From an uncultured Bacteroidales bacterium (GTDB taxonomy: Bacteria > Bacteroidota > Bacteroidia > Bacteroidales > Paludibacteraceae), in contig CACYZT010000004.1 of the NCBI GenBank assembly GCA_902778935.1, positions 1-64,000 of the forward strand: a stretch of 64,000 nucleotides of DNA, written 5' to 3'. Both the position numbers and the translations under genes were made by a program. The notes beneath the pieces are model-generated. The model saw nothing but the letters and a program-made list of their open reading frames with translations, searched no databases and had not been told where the DNA came from. Shown here in pieces: positions 54,201 through 63,257 of this stretch (position 1 is the stretch's first letter; each line of letters opens with the position of its first letter).

Positions 54201-57200
54201 CAGAATCGGGTAACGCATACGTAGGCGAGAGCAACGAATCGGGGTCAATATACACCGTTGTCACGAGCAACTGCCAGTCCGTATCCGTTGTACGAAGACC
54301 GGAAGCGATACGTACGCTCGACTCGGTCACTTCCGAATAACTCGGCTTGGTGGCAGGACAGAGAACAGAGCTGAAGGACACATCATCCAGATATACATAA
54401 TCGCTCGTCCTCATACGTCCACGCCATGCTATATGCTTGGCTCCGGCCGGAATACGCGCCTCATACGCACTCAAATCAAAGGACGACTTTGTCAACTCAG
54501 CACTAGAGCCTCTACCAACCACTGAATCCAGTGCCACAAAAGTGCTCAAATCCAGCGGATCGGTCATCACACCGAGTACACAGTATTCGGTTGACAATGA
54601 TGCGCCGGAAGAGAAGGAAACAATGATTGAAGACAAGGAGTCACAATCGATCTCCGGCGAAGCAGCCCATGAAGTACAAGAAGACTGGTGGAGATACAAT
54701 ATCTTCGAGCCACCATGAGTGGTAACATAGGGCATCGAAGTAACAGAGGTACCGGTTGTCCCGACCGTCCAGCAATCAGGAACTGATTCTAACGCATAAC
54801 TCTCGAATGTTTCTTTATTGGGCAGAGCGGGATTCAATGCTTCGCAAGCCGTATGTATCCGGAATGTCACATAGGTGCTATCGCCACAGAGAGCACGGAG
54901 ATATACTTCATAGGAAGAACTCGGCTCCAGACCCTGCAGATTATAGGATTTGCCGGTGATGACCGTTTCATCAAGGAACGTATGCGAAGTTGCATCCAAC
55001 ACCTTGATACCCCATTGATTATTACGCGATTCACCGCTCCAAGCGAACTCTACATTGTTAGCACCCACGTATGTCAACTTGATGTCATAAGCATCAATAC
55101 AAGTAGGATCCACCAGGCCGACATTGTCAATCAGCACGCTGCTATTCATACGCAGCGGACCTACACCGGTAGTAAACACGATATTGTCATGGACGAGATC
55201 ATAATCGGAGAGCAGCAGACGCACCTTCGTAATCTCACTACTAGCCGGAATATTAATGGTATCAAACGGCACAAACGAATTGTAATCATCAATATTCATT
55301 ATCGTACCGACATACAAGACGGACGCAGAAGACGTTGAATACGAGCGTGCATCAAACGCAAGCATCATATTCGACAAGCTTCCCTCAACAGCCGGCATCA
55401 TTGCCAGCGAGCGATGGGTGGAACCATACGAATAGAGATAAAGCTGCTTGCCGCTCGTAGCACCAGATGTCGGTGTATAAATTTGCGGATATCCGGTTCC
55501 GATATAATCCCTTAGCTCCCAACAACCGGCAGAGGTACCCGAATAATTCTCAAAATTCTCATGATACGGGAACGAATAGGTAGGACAGGGTGTCGTAAAC
55601 GGAATCTCCGTCCACCATGCCGCATCGCCGTAACAAACAGTACGTACATAGAAGTAATAGGTCGTCTGCGGCGTCAAGCCTCCAAATCCAAATCTCGGAG
55701 CAACAGACGGGTTGTCCCATGTTACAGTATCGGCATATACCACCGAACCCAAAGTCTTGATTTCCGAGAAGGGTTTGTCTTTCTGCGCGGTCGTCAAGGC
55801 ATTTCTGGAGATAACCACCTCCCACATATCCGCAGAAGATATATTCCAGTACGAGGTGATAGAATCCGCCTCTACATCCAGATCCACTCCGGAAGGCGGA
55901 ACACACTCCGAGAGACGCTCTACACGCAGCTCATCGATATAGTTGATGGTGTTCTTACTCATATTCATCACATCATCCCAAACGATAGCGATAACACCAT
56001 CCGGACCACTGTAGTTCTCGAAGTTCGCATAACACATCGTATAACCCGTTGTGCTAAGCATGAAATCAGCTACCTTATGGAATGTGTTGATATCCATCGG
56101 GTTGGTCATCACACCCAGAGAAGCATGCGATTGCGAGAAAGTGGTGCTCCCACTGAGGAAGAACTTCACTTGCAGCGTATCCAAACCTTCCACCATCGGC
56201 AAGGTAATCCACGAATCAGCACCGGCGGTCTTATTGAGGAAGAGACAGCCCGAGCCCTTATACACATTCGCCGAACTCAAGCCCGGATATTTCGGGTCAT
56301 TACCGAAGATACCCAAGCCTGTAGGATAATAAGTAGTACCCGTACCTATTCTGTATCGTCCGGAAGCGGACTCAAAATCAAAGGAGAACGGTACGTCGCG
56401 TTTCGAAGCAATCGTGACGAACGGATAGCGGTATGACCACTCTGTGCCTTGCGCTTTCACATAAACATAGTATGGACGATTCCAACTATGGTCCGCCTCC
56501 AAGCCCGTACAATGGTAACTATTGGTGTTCACCGTAGCCTGCGCCACTATAGCTGCAGCATCAGGGTTAGACGGATCTACCTCTGCATTGGTGACGAGCA
56601 CGTTATAGGATGACGCATTGCCTTCCCATGCTATATCGGCATAGACATCACGCGGGTTGACGCTGATCTTGGTAACCTTGTTAACCGCCGGTTTGTACTC
56701 AATCGTCACATCATCGATGTAGAAGAGGTTCTGACGGTCAAAATCACTCACGAATGCCACATACGCGCCATGACCCGTATAGGAACCAAGATCCACGATA
56801 TTCTCCTGGAAGGTCTTGTTTCCCCATACAGAAACTGTATCTACAGGTACGAAGGTAGTGATATCCTCCGGATCAGTCATCACACCCACGATGATACTAC
56901 GCGCATAGTTACGACCGGTGTATATATAGACCGTACTCCAGAAACGCACCTGACACTGGTTGAGCGAGAAGAGTGCCTTCGTAGTATCGGCAATAGCCGG
57001 AGTAGCCATGAAGACATATTTATCCGCCGGTATGACGGTAGAAGGGTTCGTAGCACCCGAGAAAATTGCACACGGGGTCTTGTCCAACGAATAGTAAGCA
57101 CGCTGCGAAGCGCTGGTCATATTCGTATTGATATACGGGTTTTTATTACCCGTATTACTACCCCATGCCCATTCAGGATCACGCTGAATATCCTCCGTTC

Positions 57201-58119
57201 CTACAGGCACCGTAAAATTATACGAGTAAGGTATTTGTTTCGTTGGACGAACGCGGAAGCCGAACGGACCATCTTTAGACAATTCGCTGCTCCAGATACT
57301 TGTTTCGTTCTCACACAACGAACGAATATATACCAGATAAAACTCATCGGACTCAAGTGTGATATCATAGTTCTGCTGCAATCCGCTGATTAATCCGTGG
57401 AATACGATAGACTCCACCGGAGCATCATCAATCATATTCGGATCAATCGTATCCTTGCTGACCACCAGTTCGAAGAAGTTAGCATCCCAGCTGGCCACCC
57501 AAGATATATTTACCTTGTTGGCACCCTTGTTATTGACGATAATGTCATGCGGCACGGTACACTCCGGTGCTGAACGCAGTTTCACGCTATCCAGCACGAT
57601 ACCACGGCCGAGATTATCTTTACCCTCAAAGGCAATCTGATAGGTCTCGTTTACCTCCGGCAACTCCAGATTGACACGCTGCCAGTTAGCCGAAGCGGTG
57701 CTATATTCCGCCAGTTGTTTCCATTTGGATTTAGCACCCGTGCGATAGAGCACACGTAGCGTATCGCGATCTGCTGTCCATTTCGGATTTGCATACCAAA
57801 AGGACAACTCCGGCTGATAAATCTTACTTGGACGAAGGTCCATAACCTTGCTGACCAGACGCGTTACATAACCCTGGGTCTCACCCGTGGTATTACGCAA
57901 ATACGCACGCTTGGTACCCTGCTTCACCGTATTCGGATATGAAAGGCCGTCATTGACATCCTCCACCATCCACGGTGTGTTACCCTCCGCGAATTCCTGC
58001 GTCCAAACGCTGTCCTGAATACCATTCTCAAAGCCGTCATCGATAATGATGGTCTGGGCATTGAGGCTCATTGATGCAGCCATCACGGCTACGAACAACA
58101 TGAGTAGATGTTTCTTCAT
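48223..58119 (-). CDS. Giant secreted adhesin with ten Fn3 and about eleven jelly-roll modules
   Basis: 3298 residues from MKKHLLMLFVAVMAASMSLN (ATG 58117-58119); the longer in-frame start at 58167 would add 16 residues in front of the signal peptide. An initial MAM-like domain (DDGFENGIQDSVWTQEF) is followed by ten Fn3 domains alternating with jelly-roll modules containing phrases such as VGTMSDPNDPTTFV and IYLDNVSL. Two CDSI repeats (ICQGDTYSDINF; LCPGETYWWNDKMYNRAGIF) and the tail YRDNLYIILNDEWYNAEGKK complete it. It shares architecture and tail with the 2609-residue protein but not module sequences closely. At about 9.9 kb it is the largest gene in the window. Expected to be a T9SS-dependent surface adhesin; no enzyme motif is seen. 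Confidence 0.88.
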   Translation of the reverse strand: MKKHLLMLFVAVMAASMSLNAQTIIIDDGFENGIQDSVWTQEFAEGNTPWMVEDVNDGLSYPNTVKQGTKRAYLRNTTGETQGYVTRLVSKVMDLRPSKIYQPELSFWYANPKWTADRDTLRVLYRTGAKSKWKQLAEYSTASANWQRVNLELPEVNETYQIAFEGKDNLGRGIVLDSVKLRSAPECTVPHDIIVNNKGANKVNISWVASWDANFFELVVSKDTIDPNMIDDAPVESIVFHGLISGLQQNYDITLESDEFYLVYIRSLCENETSIWSSELSKDGPFGFRVRPTKQIPYSYNFTVPVGTEDIQRDPEWAWGSNTGNKNPYINTNMTSASQRAYYSLDKTPCAIFSGATNPSTVIPADKYVFMATPAIADTTKALFSLNQCQVRFWSTVYIYTGRNYARSIIVGVMTDPEDITTFVPVDTVSVWGNKTFQENIVDLGSYTGHGAYVAFVSDFDRQNLFYIDDVTIEYKPAVNKVTKISVNPRDVYADIAWEGNASSYNVLVTNAEVDPSNPDAAAIVAQATVNTNSYHCTGLEADHSWNRPYYVYVKAQGTEWSYRYPFVTIASKRDVPFSFDFESASGRYRIGTGTTYYPTGLGIFGNDPKYPGLSSANVYKGSGCLFLNKTAGADSWITLPMVEGLDTLQVKFFLSGSTTFSQSHASLGVMTNPMDINTFHKVADFMLSTTGYTMCYANFENYSGPDGVIAIVWDDVMNMSKNTINYIDELRVERLSECVPPSGVDLDVEADSITSYWNISSADMWEVVISRNALTTAQKDKPFSEIKTLGSVVYADTVTWDNPSVAPRFGFGGLTPQTTYYFYVRTVCYGDAAWWTEIPFTTPCPTYSFPYHENFENYSGTSAGCWELRDYIGTGYPQIYTPTSGATSGKQLYLYSYGSTHRSLAMMPAVEGSLSNMMLAFDARSYSTSSASVLYVGTIMNIDDYNSFVPFDTINIPASSEITKVRLLLSDYDLVHDNIVFTTGVGPLRMNSSVLIDNVGLVDPTCIDAYDIKLTYVGANNVEFAWSGESRNNQWGIKVLDATSHTFLDETVITGKSYNLQGLEPSSSYEVYLRALCGDSTYVTFRIHTACEALNPALPNKETFESYALESVPDCWTVGTTGTSVTSMPYVTTHGGSKILYLHQSSCTSWAASPEIDCDSLSSIIVSFSSGASLSTEYCVLGVMTDPLDLSTFVALDSVVGRGSSAELTKSSFDLSAYEARIPAGAKHIAWRGRMRTSDYVYLDDVSFSSVLCPATKPSYSEVTESSVRIASGLRTTDTDWQLLVTTVYIDPDSLLSPTYALPDSVVVYNHLESGRSQVVPGLESATKYYVATAAFCDSIFSRWNTLSFSTPCAAVTPKALGTITFSEAEGYTTGTSGELPCWMVGNKTSGASSSYIPYVDNSTTFMHKGNNYLRLYDNVTSSSMYVGAYAIMPELAVGDTINKFQVSFWGRGYSSYNSQIIVGVVTDPSDLNTFVAVDTVTFESGVWNPYSVGFDNYDGDFLGEMGRNVMFLSEFGVTNYAYLSEISVELIPKCRPIASFTVDSVGENSAVVSWKGYQDRYRMLVSDIALTDEEKPSYDYLVDSIVDHSSHIRLTNMQPATNYYVYAQGICEEGDSTAISMLYASIRTECPTTKGVPVPFYEDFESYDLGKNLGCWVMGNTSPSSSWPKLEEVSNNGTKAIDVYSTGSNGSFVVVPKVDASLQDLQLAFDARTWSTSASSATLHVGTMSDPNDPTTFVTLQSFPLTGSSTFSHYEITLADFDLAGDYLAFSSGIVGVTTPTESDIYLDNVSLAIESLCHAPKLRSLGTDATTAHFQIIPTKEENIHWEYAVIPDSVRAKIRDINAYLEKTATLIPTDSVDVVITGLEPATSYYIYARTNCGEPDGNSPWIKEPLKVTTQFYYKDSYLFGFEKSEQWERSQYSASDNYYIHPALETGRDTIGYPTTSYGYYPYSLENTVSNLYAHTGRGALCMFSSGSYYGGYVIFPPIGEPKDRSFSFKARAGYLDAQSMKPMSSYNSILEIGTIDKNTNFDTYKVLAYVRLDSLTASDVANASNHYLYQYFTLDVDSTTMATKQMVIHMPHQPLNTASIYIDDVTIDKPNGINLVSLENIVAEGSQATVEWAKIGGPWNLYITTRNEEQLLDTVAEYLNLTESELVVKNLNPRTDYTAVLAAKAEDTTYVTTTKLNFRTLCLALKPDANGEFVWDFDDPYEWEQNDVLQAVPADTAYFKPACFTTGVTYSMPVDGYQWLMQPKGYNYFATLDAYGERHFETGRNDSQALRVYTSPEYFNSYLVLPELGTNLNNMMIEFYGRCFANYDETHPTESVRGMIANANYLSEAYSQSIVVGTLSDPHDFSTLEVIDTLTYRQTHLTASDNVNNDTTGLRYWELMQLPLEGAKGKYIVLFQPAPGLFFLDDLAVKPVGNTLFAPSRAHTTDITATSARLSWTVRHPDLSSVVVVSNATGDELIKRDTVAGTSYVLTDLVSGSSYQWYVYQTDLTNNTQPSLFVNFATECVAINPDYTCGFELEDGWTNIPGQPLYKQSLCWTYSDAMQAKWKSATYDPFNQPNTEAYRYSRTDSFAVAMRGSFSASYQPYIALPAMDVEALDTLQITFWMRPAFVSASTGKVVTSYTGASYSKSIVVGTMTDPTDTATFVPLDTVTYDGSIAASDVATPANNWLYQPMKVELTGAAGPYVVLMTSFYEKGDNTRKNNDYIWIDDIAFMRRQECKDPKNLEVINTGAYDATLAWEADEAQAFVLQVSTDPYFADDGAFAFYDTVYTNPYTVTELKSLTPYYWRVQAVCDETKGESSFSRKASFTTARSPFYLDDFAKNVSNEWIFSTNPASLVVDSMIPVSSGNNSYGFSRSATGFGLPGSHYVAPGYYDDYHWMITPSIYLPMEDSVHFSLDVALTACNTSHMPAANPAAESDMKDDYYFMIILSDDGGATWKSENILAKWQNTNPEGMQLRDIPSTGMKVRYSLAQYAGKHVRIGFYREAVTNSNTGIAIHVDNARFAYFDKTSEYTSACQYEDIQIGDIVIPGDDIEPGIHSFPTCYYASTEEAASGARDSVYAVEIEVFPTPETEFADTICQGDTYSDINFADKETTGTYRRKLQTMVYGCDSIVTLHLYVTPRAYAEDEIVSLCPGETYWWNDKMYNRAGIFRDTLVSAAGCDSIETLVLSYYKTEDTIKVSASVLTSELPYTYVNEDHPYVPGQAPIYYPVGTAPGTYSDTVRVEGENCVTILVHRLRIIQTQDIDNISDENAAGARKLIYRDNLYIILNDEWYNAEGKKVADPRK

Positions 58120-58178
58120 ATACTTATTGTTTTTATTAATAATTGACCTTTTGCTATAAAAACACAAAGTTTAGGGCG

Positions 58179-58210
58179 CAAAGTTACTCATTTTGCCGAA
58201 TTTATGCAAC
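58179..58210 (-). promoter_or_regulatory. Promoter of the 3298-residue adhesin gene
   Basis: GTTG (58207-58210), 20 bases, TAACTTTG (58179-58186). Leader about 55 bases; supports the ATG at 58119. Confidence 0.65.
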
Positions 58211-58298
58211 TTTTAACACAAAAAAATGCAAAATTAGTGCTTTTTGTAAAGTTAATTTTGCATTTATAGAACAGAAAGAAAGAAAAACTATCTGCTAT

Positions 58299-59063
58299 TT
58301 ACAAGCGCTTATGATAGTGATAACCGTCAAATTTGTTGTCCTCTTCTGAGCTATCAAGACGCTGATGACCACCGAATCGGGAGCGGATAGAAGACCATAG
58401 TTCACCGGGTTCACGCCAGTTGGTTTTCTTCCAATAGAGGATGAGCAGCCAGCCGAAAAGCATACCGCCAAGGTGCGCAAAATGAGCCACATTGTCCGCC
58501 GAGAAACCCGCCACAGAACCAAGTCCGGCGAACAATTCGATAAGCGCATATATTATAACGAACACGCGCGCACGAATAGGAATCGGCACAAACAAGATAT
58601 ACAGCGGCACATCCGGATACAGCCAACCGAAGGCGAACAGGATACCGAAAACGGCTCCGGAAGCTCCGATAGTATTGAGCATTGAGGCATAATGAACAAG
58701 CGCTGCAGAACCATAGACATCACTCATATTGGACAACATCAGCGCCCAAACACACTCCTGAATAACCGCAGCGCCGAGACCGCAGACGAGATAATAAACC
58801 GCGAAGCGTCTCTGCCCCCATTCCTGCTCAATCATCGGACCGAACATCAGCACCGCAAACATATTAAAAAAGATATGGCTGAAGTTCGCGTGAAGGAACA
58901 TATAGGTGAACGGTTGCCACCAATGGAAGGACTGAGCGGAGACATAATGAAGCCCGCATATATTATTCAAATCCCATCCCTGACGCAGCAACACCACGGA
59001 AAGGAAATAGATTAGAAAATTGGCTATCAACAGATAGCGCGTCACTGTTGGTAAATTTCGCAT
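58299..59063 (-). CDS. Rhomboid-family intramembrane serine protease
   Basis: 254 residues, six membrane helices. The fold markers are HANFSHIFFNMFAVLMFG with Asn67, GASGAVFG with nucleophile Ser135 and AHFAHLGG with catalytic His197. It cleaves membrane-protein substrates within or near the bilayer. A hydrophilic tail (about 225-254) follows the last helix. The -7 box TAATTTTG (59072-59079) lies eight bases before the ATG, so the mRNA should be leaderless or nearly so. The substrate is unknown. Confidence 0.93.
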   Translation of the reverse strand: MRNLPTVTRYLLIANFLIYFLSVVLLRQGWDLNNICGLHYVSAQSFHWWQPFTYMFLHANFSHIFFNMFAVLMFGPMIEQEWGQRRFAVYYLVCGLGAAVIQECVWALMLSNMSDVYGSAALVHYASMLNTIGASGAVFGILFAFGWLYPDVPLYILFVPIPIRARVFVIIYALIELFAGLGSVAGFSADNVAHFAHLGGMLFGWLLILYWKKTNWREPGELWSSIRSRFGGHQRLDSSEEDNKFDGYHYHKRL

Positions 59064-59172
59064 AACGAGTGCAAAATTACTGCTTTTTTACGATATAAAC
59101 ACTAAAAAAGTACGCAAAAAGGGTGAAAAACGTACTTTTTTTGCAAAAAATGCATTTTTTTTGCCTAAAATA

Positions 59173-59203
59173 TTTGGTATATAAAGATTTTTTTGTAACT
59201 TTG
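59173..59203 (+). promoter_or_regulatory. HU gene promoter
   Basis: TTTG (59173-59176), 19 bases, TAACTTTG (59196-59203). The leader to the HU ATG is about 170 bases and structured. Confidence 0.7.
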
Positions 59204-59228
59204 CACTCGCGTTCGGCAATTGGTCGCA

Positions 59229-59387
59229 ATGGTCTATACCACTCCGCTAAATAGACGGGCTCCCAATGCCTCCGCTCTCCCCACTGAATGCACTGCGTTA
59301 GCATTCATCGGGGGCCCCAATAAAATAAAACTAAAGGTGAAATTAATAATTCACTTTATTAATAACTTAAAAAACTCATTATTATGA
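59229..59387 (+). CDS. Upstream ORF (52 codons) in the HU leader, stop overlapping the HU start
   Basis: ATG at 59229; peptide begins MVYTTPLNRRAPNASALPTE. The TGA (59385-59387) overlaps the HU ATG as ATGA, the classical coupling arrangement. No signal or family is recognised, and composition turns Ile/Asn/Leu-rich at the end, as expected for AT-rich leader DNA. A regulatory or chance ORF; the leader hairpin at 59260-59323 lies inside it. Confidence 0.35.
   Translation: MVYTTPLNRRAPNASALPTECTALAFIGGPNKIKLKVKLIIHFINNLKNSLL
59260..59323 (+). promoter_or_regulatory. Strong hairpin in the HU 5' leader
   Basis: TGAATGC/GCATTCA, a perfect 7-base stem with a 9-base loop, extended after a 2-base internal loop by CCCC/GGGG. 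Could stabilise the mRNA or regulate HU translation. Confidence 0.55.
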
Positions 59388-59647
59388 ACAAATTAGAACT
59401 GATTAAAGCAGCAGCAGCAAAGGCTGAAGTATCTGCAGCATTGGCAGCAAAAGTTATTGACGCAGCTCTTGAGGCAAGCGTAGAGGCAGTTAAGAAAGGC
59501 GAGGGTCTTCAACTCATTGGTTATGCAACCATTGGTTACGCTCAAAGAGCAGCTCGCAAGGCTAAAAACCCGCGTACCGGTGCTATCGTAAACGTTCCGG
59601 CAAAGAAGGTTGTTAAAATCAAACCGGGTGCTAAATTTGCTCTCTAA
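59384..59647 (+). CDS. hup: HU-family DNA-binding protein
   Basis: 87 residues. It has the alpha-helical dimerisation part (1-45) and the beta-arm region with RKAKNPRTGAIVNVPAKKVV and the ending KPGAKFAL. The arm carries the intercalation-region Pro in KNPRTG. Packages DNA and bends it. Ala-rich N-terminal helix. Highly expressed in other bacteria; here it has a strong promoter, a long structured leader and a strong terminator. Confidence 0.95.
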   Translation: MNKLELIKAAAAKAEVSAALAAKVIDAALEASVEAVKKGEGLQLIGYATIGYAQRAARKAKNPRTGAIVNVPAKKVVKIKPGAKFAL

Positions 59648-59663
59648 TTGGCAATGTAGCTTC

Positions 59664-59702
59664 ACAAACGAGTTGCTCTGCTTAGCGGGCAACTCGTTTT
59701 GT
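59664..59702 (+). terminator. HU gene terminator
   Basis: Perfect 13-base stem ACAAACGAGTTGC/GCAACTCGTTTGT-like (one extra T), 12-base loop, T-run in the 3' arm. Confidence 0.85.
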
Positions 59703-59720
59703 CTGTTTATTTAAAAATAT

Positions 59721-60299
59721 ATGCTAAACATTATTTTATGCGGAGCTCCGGGTAGCGGTAAAGGTACGCAGTCGGAGTTCATTATGAAGCGCTATGGCCT
59801 TCAGCACCTGTCAACGGGCGATGTGCTACGCGCTGAGATTGCGTCCGGAAGCGAATTGGGCAAGCAGATTGATGCCCTCATTTCAAACGGAAACCTTGTG
59901 CCCGACGAGATGATGTACGGGGTGATTGAGAACTATATCGCCAACCTGCCCAAGCACTGCAAAGGTACCATCTTCGACGGCTATCCCCGTACGGTAGCGC
60001 AAGCGGTGGCATTCACTTCGCTGCTCAAGAAATACCACATGGAGGCTATTATGATAGACCTGCTGGTGGACGAGCAACTGTTGATTCAGCGTCTGATAGA
60101 GCGCGGCAAAATAAGCGGTCGTGCGGACGACAACCTCAACACAATCCGTCACCGTATCGCCGTTTATCACAATCAGACCGAACCGATTGCGCATTACTAC
60201 CTGCATCACGGCAACTACCGCTGCGTGAATGGTAACCATAACATGGAGGATGTTTTCCTGCAGATCACGCGCATCATAGACACCGCAACAGAGCAATAA
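59721..60299 (+). CDS. adk: Adenylate kinase
   Basis: 192 residues, the short form lacking a zinc-type [19 protein letters not shown] (5-20) is the P-loop, [11 protein letters not shown] binds [14 protein letters not shown] is the family signature and [12 protein letters not shown] is the short LID. It equilibrates ATP, ADP and AMP. No separate promoter is evident in the 18 bases after the HU terminator; partial read-through is possible. obgE follows after 10 bases. Confidence 0.95.
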   Translation: MLNIILCGAPGSGKGTQSEFIMKRYGLQHLSTGDVLRAEIASGSELGKQIDALISNGNLVPDEMMYGVIENYIANLPKHCKGTIFDGYPRTVAQAVAFTSLLKKYHMEAIMIDLLVDEQLLIQRLIERGKISGRADDNLNTIRHRIAVYHNQTEPIAHYYLHHGNYRCVNGNHNMEDVFLQITRIIDTATEQ

Positions 60300-60309
60300 T
60301 ACGATAACT

Positions 60310-61473
60310 ATGTCAGGCAATTTCATCGACTACGTAAAGATTTACTGCCGCTCGGGTAAGGGCGGAGCAGGATGTATGCACCTTCATCGCGCCAAGTACC
60401 TGCCGAAAGGCGGTCCTGACGGCGGAGACGGCGGTAAAGGCGGGTCGGTGATTCTGCATGGCAACCGCAATCTGTGGACACTGCTGCACCTGAAGTACCA
60501 AAAGCATATCATGGCTACAGACGGAGGCAAAGGTGGTCAGAGTCGTTCGTTCGGCAAGGACGGTGAAGACAAGATCATCGAAGTGCCCTGCGGAACGGTG
60601 GTCTATGACGGCGAGACCGGTGAGTTCATCTGCGAAGTCAAGCATCATGACGAACGCGTGGTGCTACTCAAAGGAGGTCGCGGCGGACTGGGCAACTGGC
60701 ATTTCCGTACGGCGACAAACCAGGCTCCGCGTTATGCGCAGCCCGGCGAACCGGCACAGGAACGCACCGTCATCATGCAGCTCAAAGTACTGGCAGACGT
60801 AGGTTTGGTCGGATTTCCCAATGCCGGCAAGTCCACCTTGCTCAGCGTGGTTTCGGCTGCCAAACCCGAGATAGCGGACTATCCCTTCACAACCCTCACA
60901 CCGCAGTTAGGTATCGTCTCCTACAGGGACGGACGCTCATTCTGCATGGCGGATATACCTGGTATCATCGAAGGTGCCAGCGAAGGCAAAGGACTCGGAC
61001 TGCGTTTCCTCCGCCATATAGAGCGCAACGCGGTCCTGCTCTTCATGGTGCCCGCCACGAGCGAAGATATCGTGAAGGAATACAACATCCTTCTGAACGA
61101 ACTCGAGCAATATAATCCCGAACTGCTGACCAAAGCGCGCATTCTCGCTATTAGCAAATGTGACGCTGTTACGGACAAGGAACTCGATAAAATCAAGAAA
61201 TCCAAGAAACTCCAGAAACTCGACATCCCCGTCGTCTATATCTCATCCGTTGCCGGTACGGGCATTGATGAACTAAAAGACGCCCTTTGGACAGAACTGA
61301 ACAAAGAGCAGAACCAAGTCATCGAAATCAGCCATGCACCGATAGATGTTGCTGTTATCGAACGGGAAGAAGAACCGGAGACGCAGGACGAAGAAGAGCA
61401 CACTATCTATCTCAATGAGGTGGAGGAAGAGTGGGATCTCGACAAATACAAAGGTATCGGATGGGATGAGTAG
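60310..61473 (+). CDS. obgE: Obg/CgtA GTPase (50S ribosome assembly)
   Basis: 387 residues. The glycine-rich Obg fold (1-158; [31 protein letters not shown]) is followed by the G domain with G1 [10 protein letters not shown]3 DIPGIIEGA and G4 SKCD. The C-terminal extension is acidic. Essential GTPase acting in 50S maturation and stress response. Ends overlapping the CLC gene by 8 bases. Confidence 0.97.
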   Translation: MSGNFIDYVKIYCRSGKGGAGCMHLHRAKYLPKGGPDGGDGGKGGSVILHGNRNLWTLLHLKYQKHIMATDGGKGGQSRSFGKDGEDKIIEVPCGTVVYDGETGEFICEVKHHDERVVLLKGGRGGLGNWHFRTATNQAPRYAQPGEPAQERTVIMQLKVLADVGLVGFPNAGKSTLLSVVSAAKPEIADYPFTTLTPQLGIVSYRDGRSFCMADIPGIIEGASEGKGLGLRFLRHIERNAVLLFMVPATSEDIVKEYNILLNELEQYNPELLTKARILAISKCDAVTDKELDKIKKSKKLQKLDIPVVYISSVAGTGIDELKDALWTELNKEQNQVIEISHAPIDVAVIEREEEPETQDEEEHTIYLNEVEEEWDLDKYKGIGWDE

Positions 61474-63250
61474 CAGTTTCTACGATAGGATGATTGAGTG
61501 GCGGGAACGCCACATCAGCGAGAAGCACCTGGTGCTACTCCTATCCTTTTTCGTAGGTGCTTTCTGTGCGGCTGCGGCGGATATCCTCAAGGGATTTATC
61601 CATTTCATCCAGTGGTTTGTAGAGAACCATCTGATTGCCGGTACGAACACATGGTGGTATCTCATCACGCCGTTCATCGGCATCACCCTGGCGGCACTAT
61701 TCGTCAAATACATCGTCCGTGACGATATCTCGCACGGTATCACGAAGATACTATATGCTATCTCCCAGCGCAAATCGATTATCAAACCGCACAACATGTG
61801 GTCCTCGGTAGTCGGTTCGGGACTGACCATCGGTTTTGGTGGTTCGGTCGGAGCCGAGGCGCCTATCGTACTAACAGGTGCCGCTATCGGTTCGAACCTC
61901 GCCAAGGCTTTCCGCCTTGACCAGAAGACGATGATGCTGATGATTGGTTGCGGTGCTGCCGGTGCTATCGGTGGTATCTTCAAGGCTCCTATCGCCGGTC
62001 TGGTCTTCACGCTGGAAGTGCTGATGATGGACCTGACGATGACGTCCGTTGCGCCGCTTCTTATCTCGTCCGTCACGGCAACAACCATCTCTTACATCCT
62101 CACCGGCACGGACCCCATGTTCCCACTTGACGAGATTGAGCCGTTCATGGTTCAGCGCATCCCATGGTACCTCGTGTTAGGCGCCATCTGCGGACTCGTC
62201 AGCCTCTATTTCACACGGGGTATGAACAAGCTTGAGCAATGGATGAAGCACAAGATCAGCTCCATGTGGCTCAAACTGCTGGTAGGCGGCGCCACCCTGA
62301 GCATGCTCATCTTCCTCTTTCCGCCTTTATACGGCGAGGGATACGATGTCATCCGCCAACTCATCAACGGCGACAGCCTTAGTGCACTGCAATACAGTCC
62401 GTTCGAGCAATACCTATCCATCACCAATCCGCAGATTATCATCGTTGGTTATTTCGCTGCCATCATCTTTGTAAAAATCATCGCCAGCGTTGCGACGAAC
62501 GGTGCCGGTGGCGTAGGAGGTATCTTCGCTCCTTCTCTATTCATGGGAGCCATCACCGGTTTCGTCACTGCACGACTGATGAATATGACGGGTCTTATGG
62601 TGCCGGAAGCGAACTTTGCGTTGGTCGGAATGGCAGGTCTGATGTCCGGCGTGATGCACGCTCCGCTGACGGGTATCTTCCTCATCGCCGAACTGACCGG
62701 CGGCTACCACCTGTTCATGCCGCTGATGATAGTGAGCGTGATTTCGTATCTGACGATTATGCTGTTTGAGCCGCACTCGCTATATGCTATGCGTCTGGCG
62801 CAGAAAGGAGAACTGCTCACGCACAACAAAGATCGTAATGTGCTGACACTGTTGAAGATGGATAGCGTGCTGGAGACCGATTTCGTAACCGTATTCCCAG
62901 AGATGACACTCGGAGAACTGGTCAAAGTCATCTCGCAAAGTCACCGGAACATGTTCCCCGTCATTGACCACGAAGGTCATCTGAAAGGACTGCTGCTGCT
63001 CGACGAAGTACGTAATATCATGTTTCAGCCACGTCTGTACAAACGCTTCACCGTCCAGCAACTGATGACCTCGCCGATGGCTATCCTGCGATTCGATATG
63101 CCGATGGAGAAAGTGATGGAGATATTCGAAGACACCGGTGCATGGAACCTGCCGGTAGTGGATTCCGACCGCCGGTACTTGGGATTCGTCTCCAAATCAA
63201 AGATTTTCAATTCCTACCGCCACGTTCTCGTTCACTTCAGTGAAGAATAA
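61466..63250 (+). CDS. CLC-family chloride channel/transporter with C-terminal CBS domains
   Basis: 594 residues from [12 protein letters not shown] (ATG 61466-61468, overlapping obgE). Ten to twelve membrane helices follow, with [20 protein letters not shown] (about 115-134), [15 protein letters not shown] and the other selectivity segments. The first selectivity motif reads GSVGAEAP rather than GKEGP. Two CBS domains (about 440-594) with [13 protein letters not shown] and [20 protein letters not shown] regulate by nucleotide binding in relatives. The gating or proton-coupling glutamate would need a structure-based alignment. Confidence 0.92.
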   Translation: MSSSFYDRMIEWRERHISEKHLVLLLSFFVGAFCAAAADILKGFIHFIQWFVENHLIAGTNTWWYLITPFIGITLAALFVKYIVRDDISHGITKILYAISQRKSIIKPHNMWSSVVGSGLTIGFGGSVGAEAPIVLTGAAIGSNLAKAFRLDQKTMMLMIGCGAAGAIGGIFKAPIAGLVFTLEVLMMDLTMTSVAPLLISSVTATTISYILTGTDPMFPLDEIEPFMVQRIPWYLVLGAICGLVSLYFTRGMNKLEQWMKHKISSMWLKLLVGGATLSMLIFLFPPLYGEGYDVIRQLINGDSLSALQYSPFEQYLSITNPQIIIVGYFAAIIFVKIIASVATNGAGGVGGIFAPSLFMGAITGFVTARLMNMTGLMVPEANFALVGMAGLMSGVMHAPLTGIFLIAELTGGYHLFMPLMIVSVISYLTIMLFEPHSLYAMRLAQKGELLTHNKDRNVLTLLKMDSVLETDFVTVFPEMTLGELVKVISQSHRNMFPVIDHEGHLKGLLLLDEVRNIMFQPRLYKRFTVQQLMTSPMAILRFDMPMEKVMEIFEDTGAWNLPVVDSDRRYLGFVSKSKIFNSYRHVLVHFSEE

Positions 63251-63257
63251 TTAGCCT

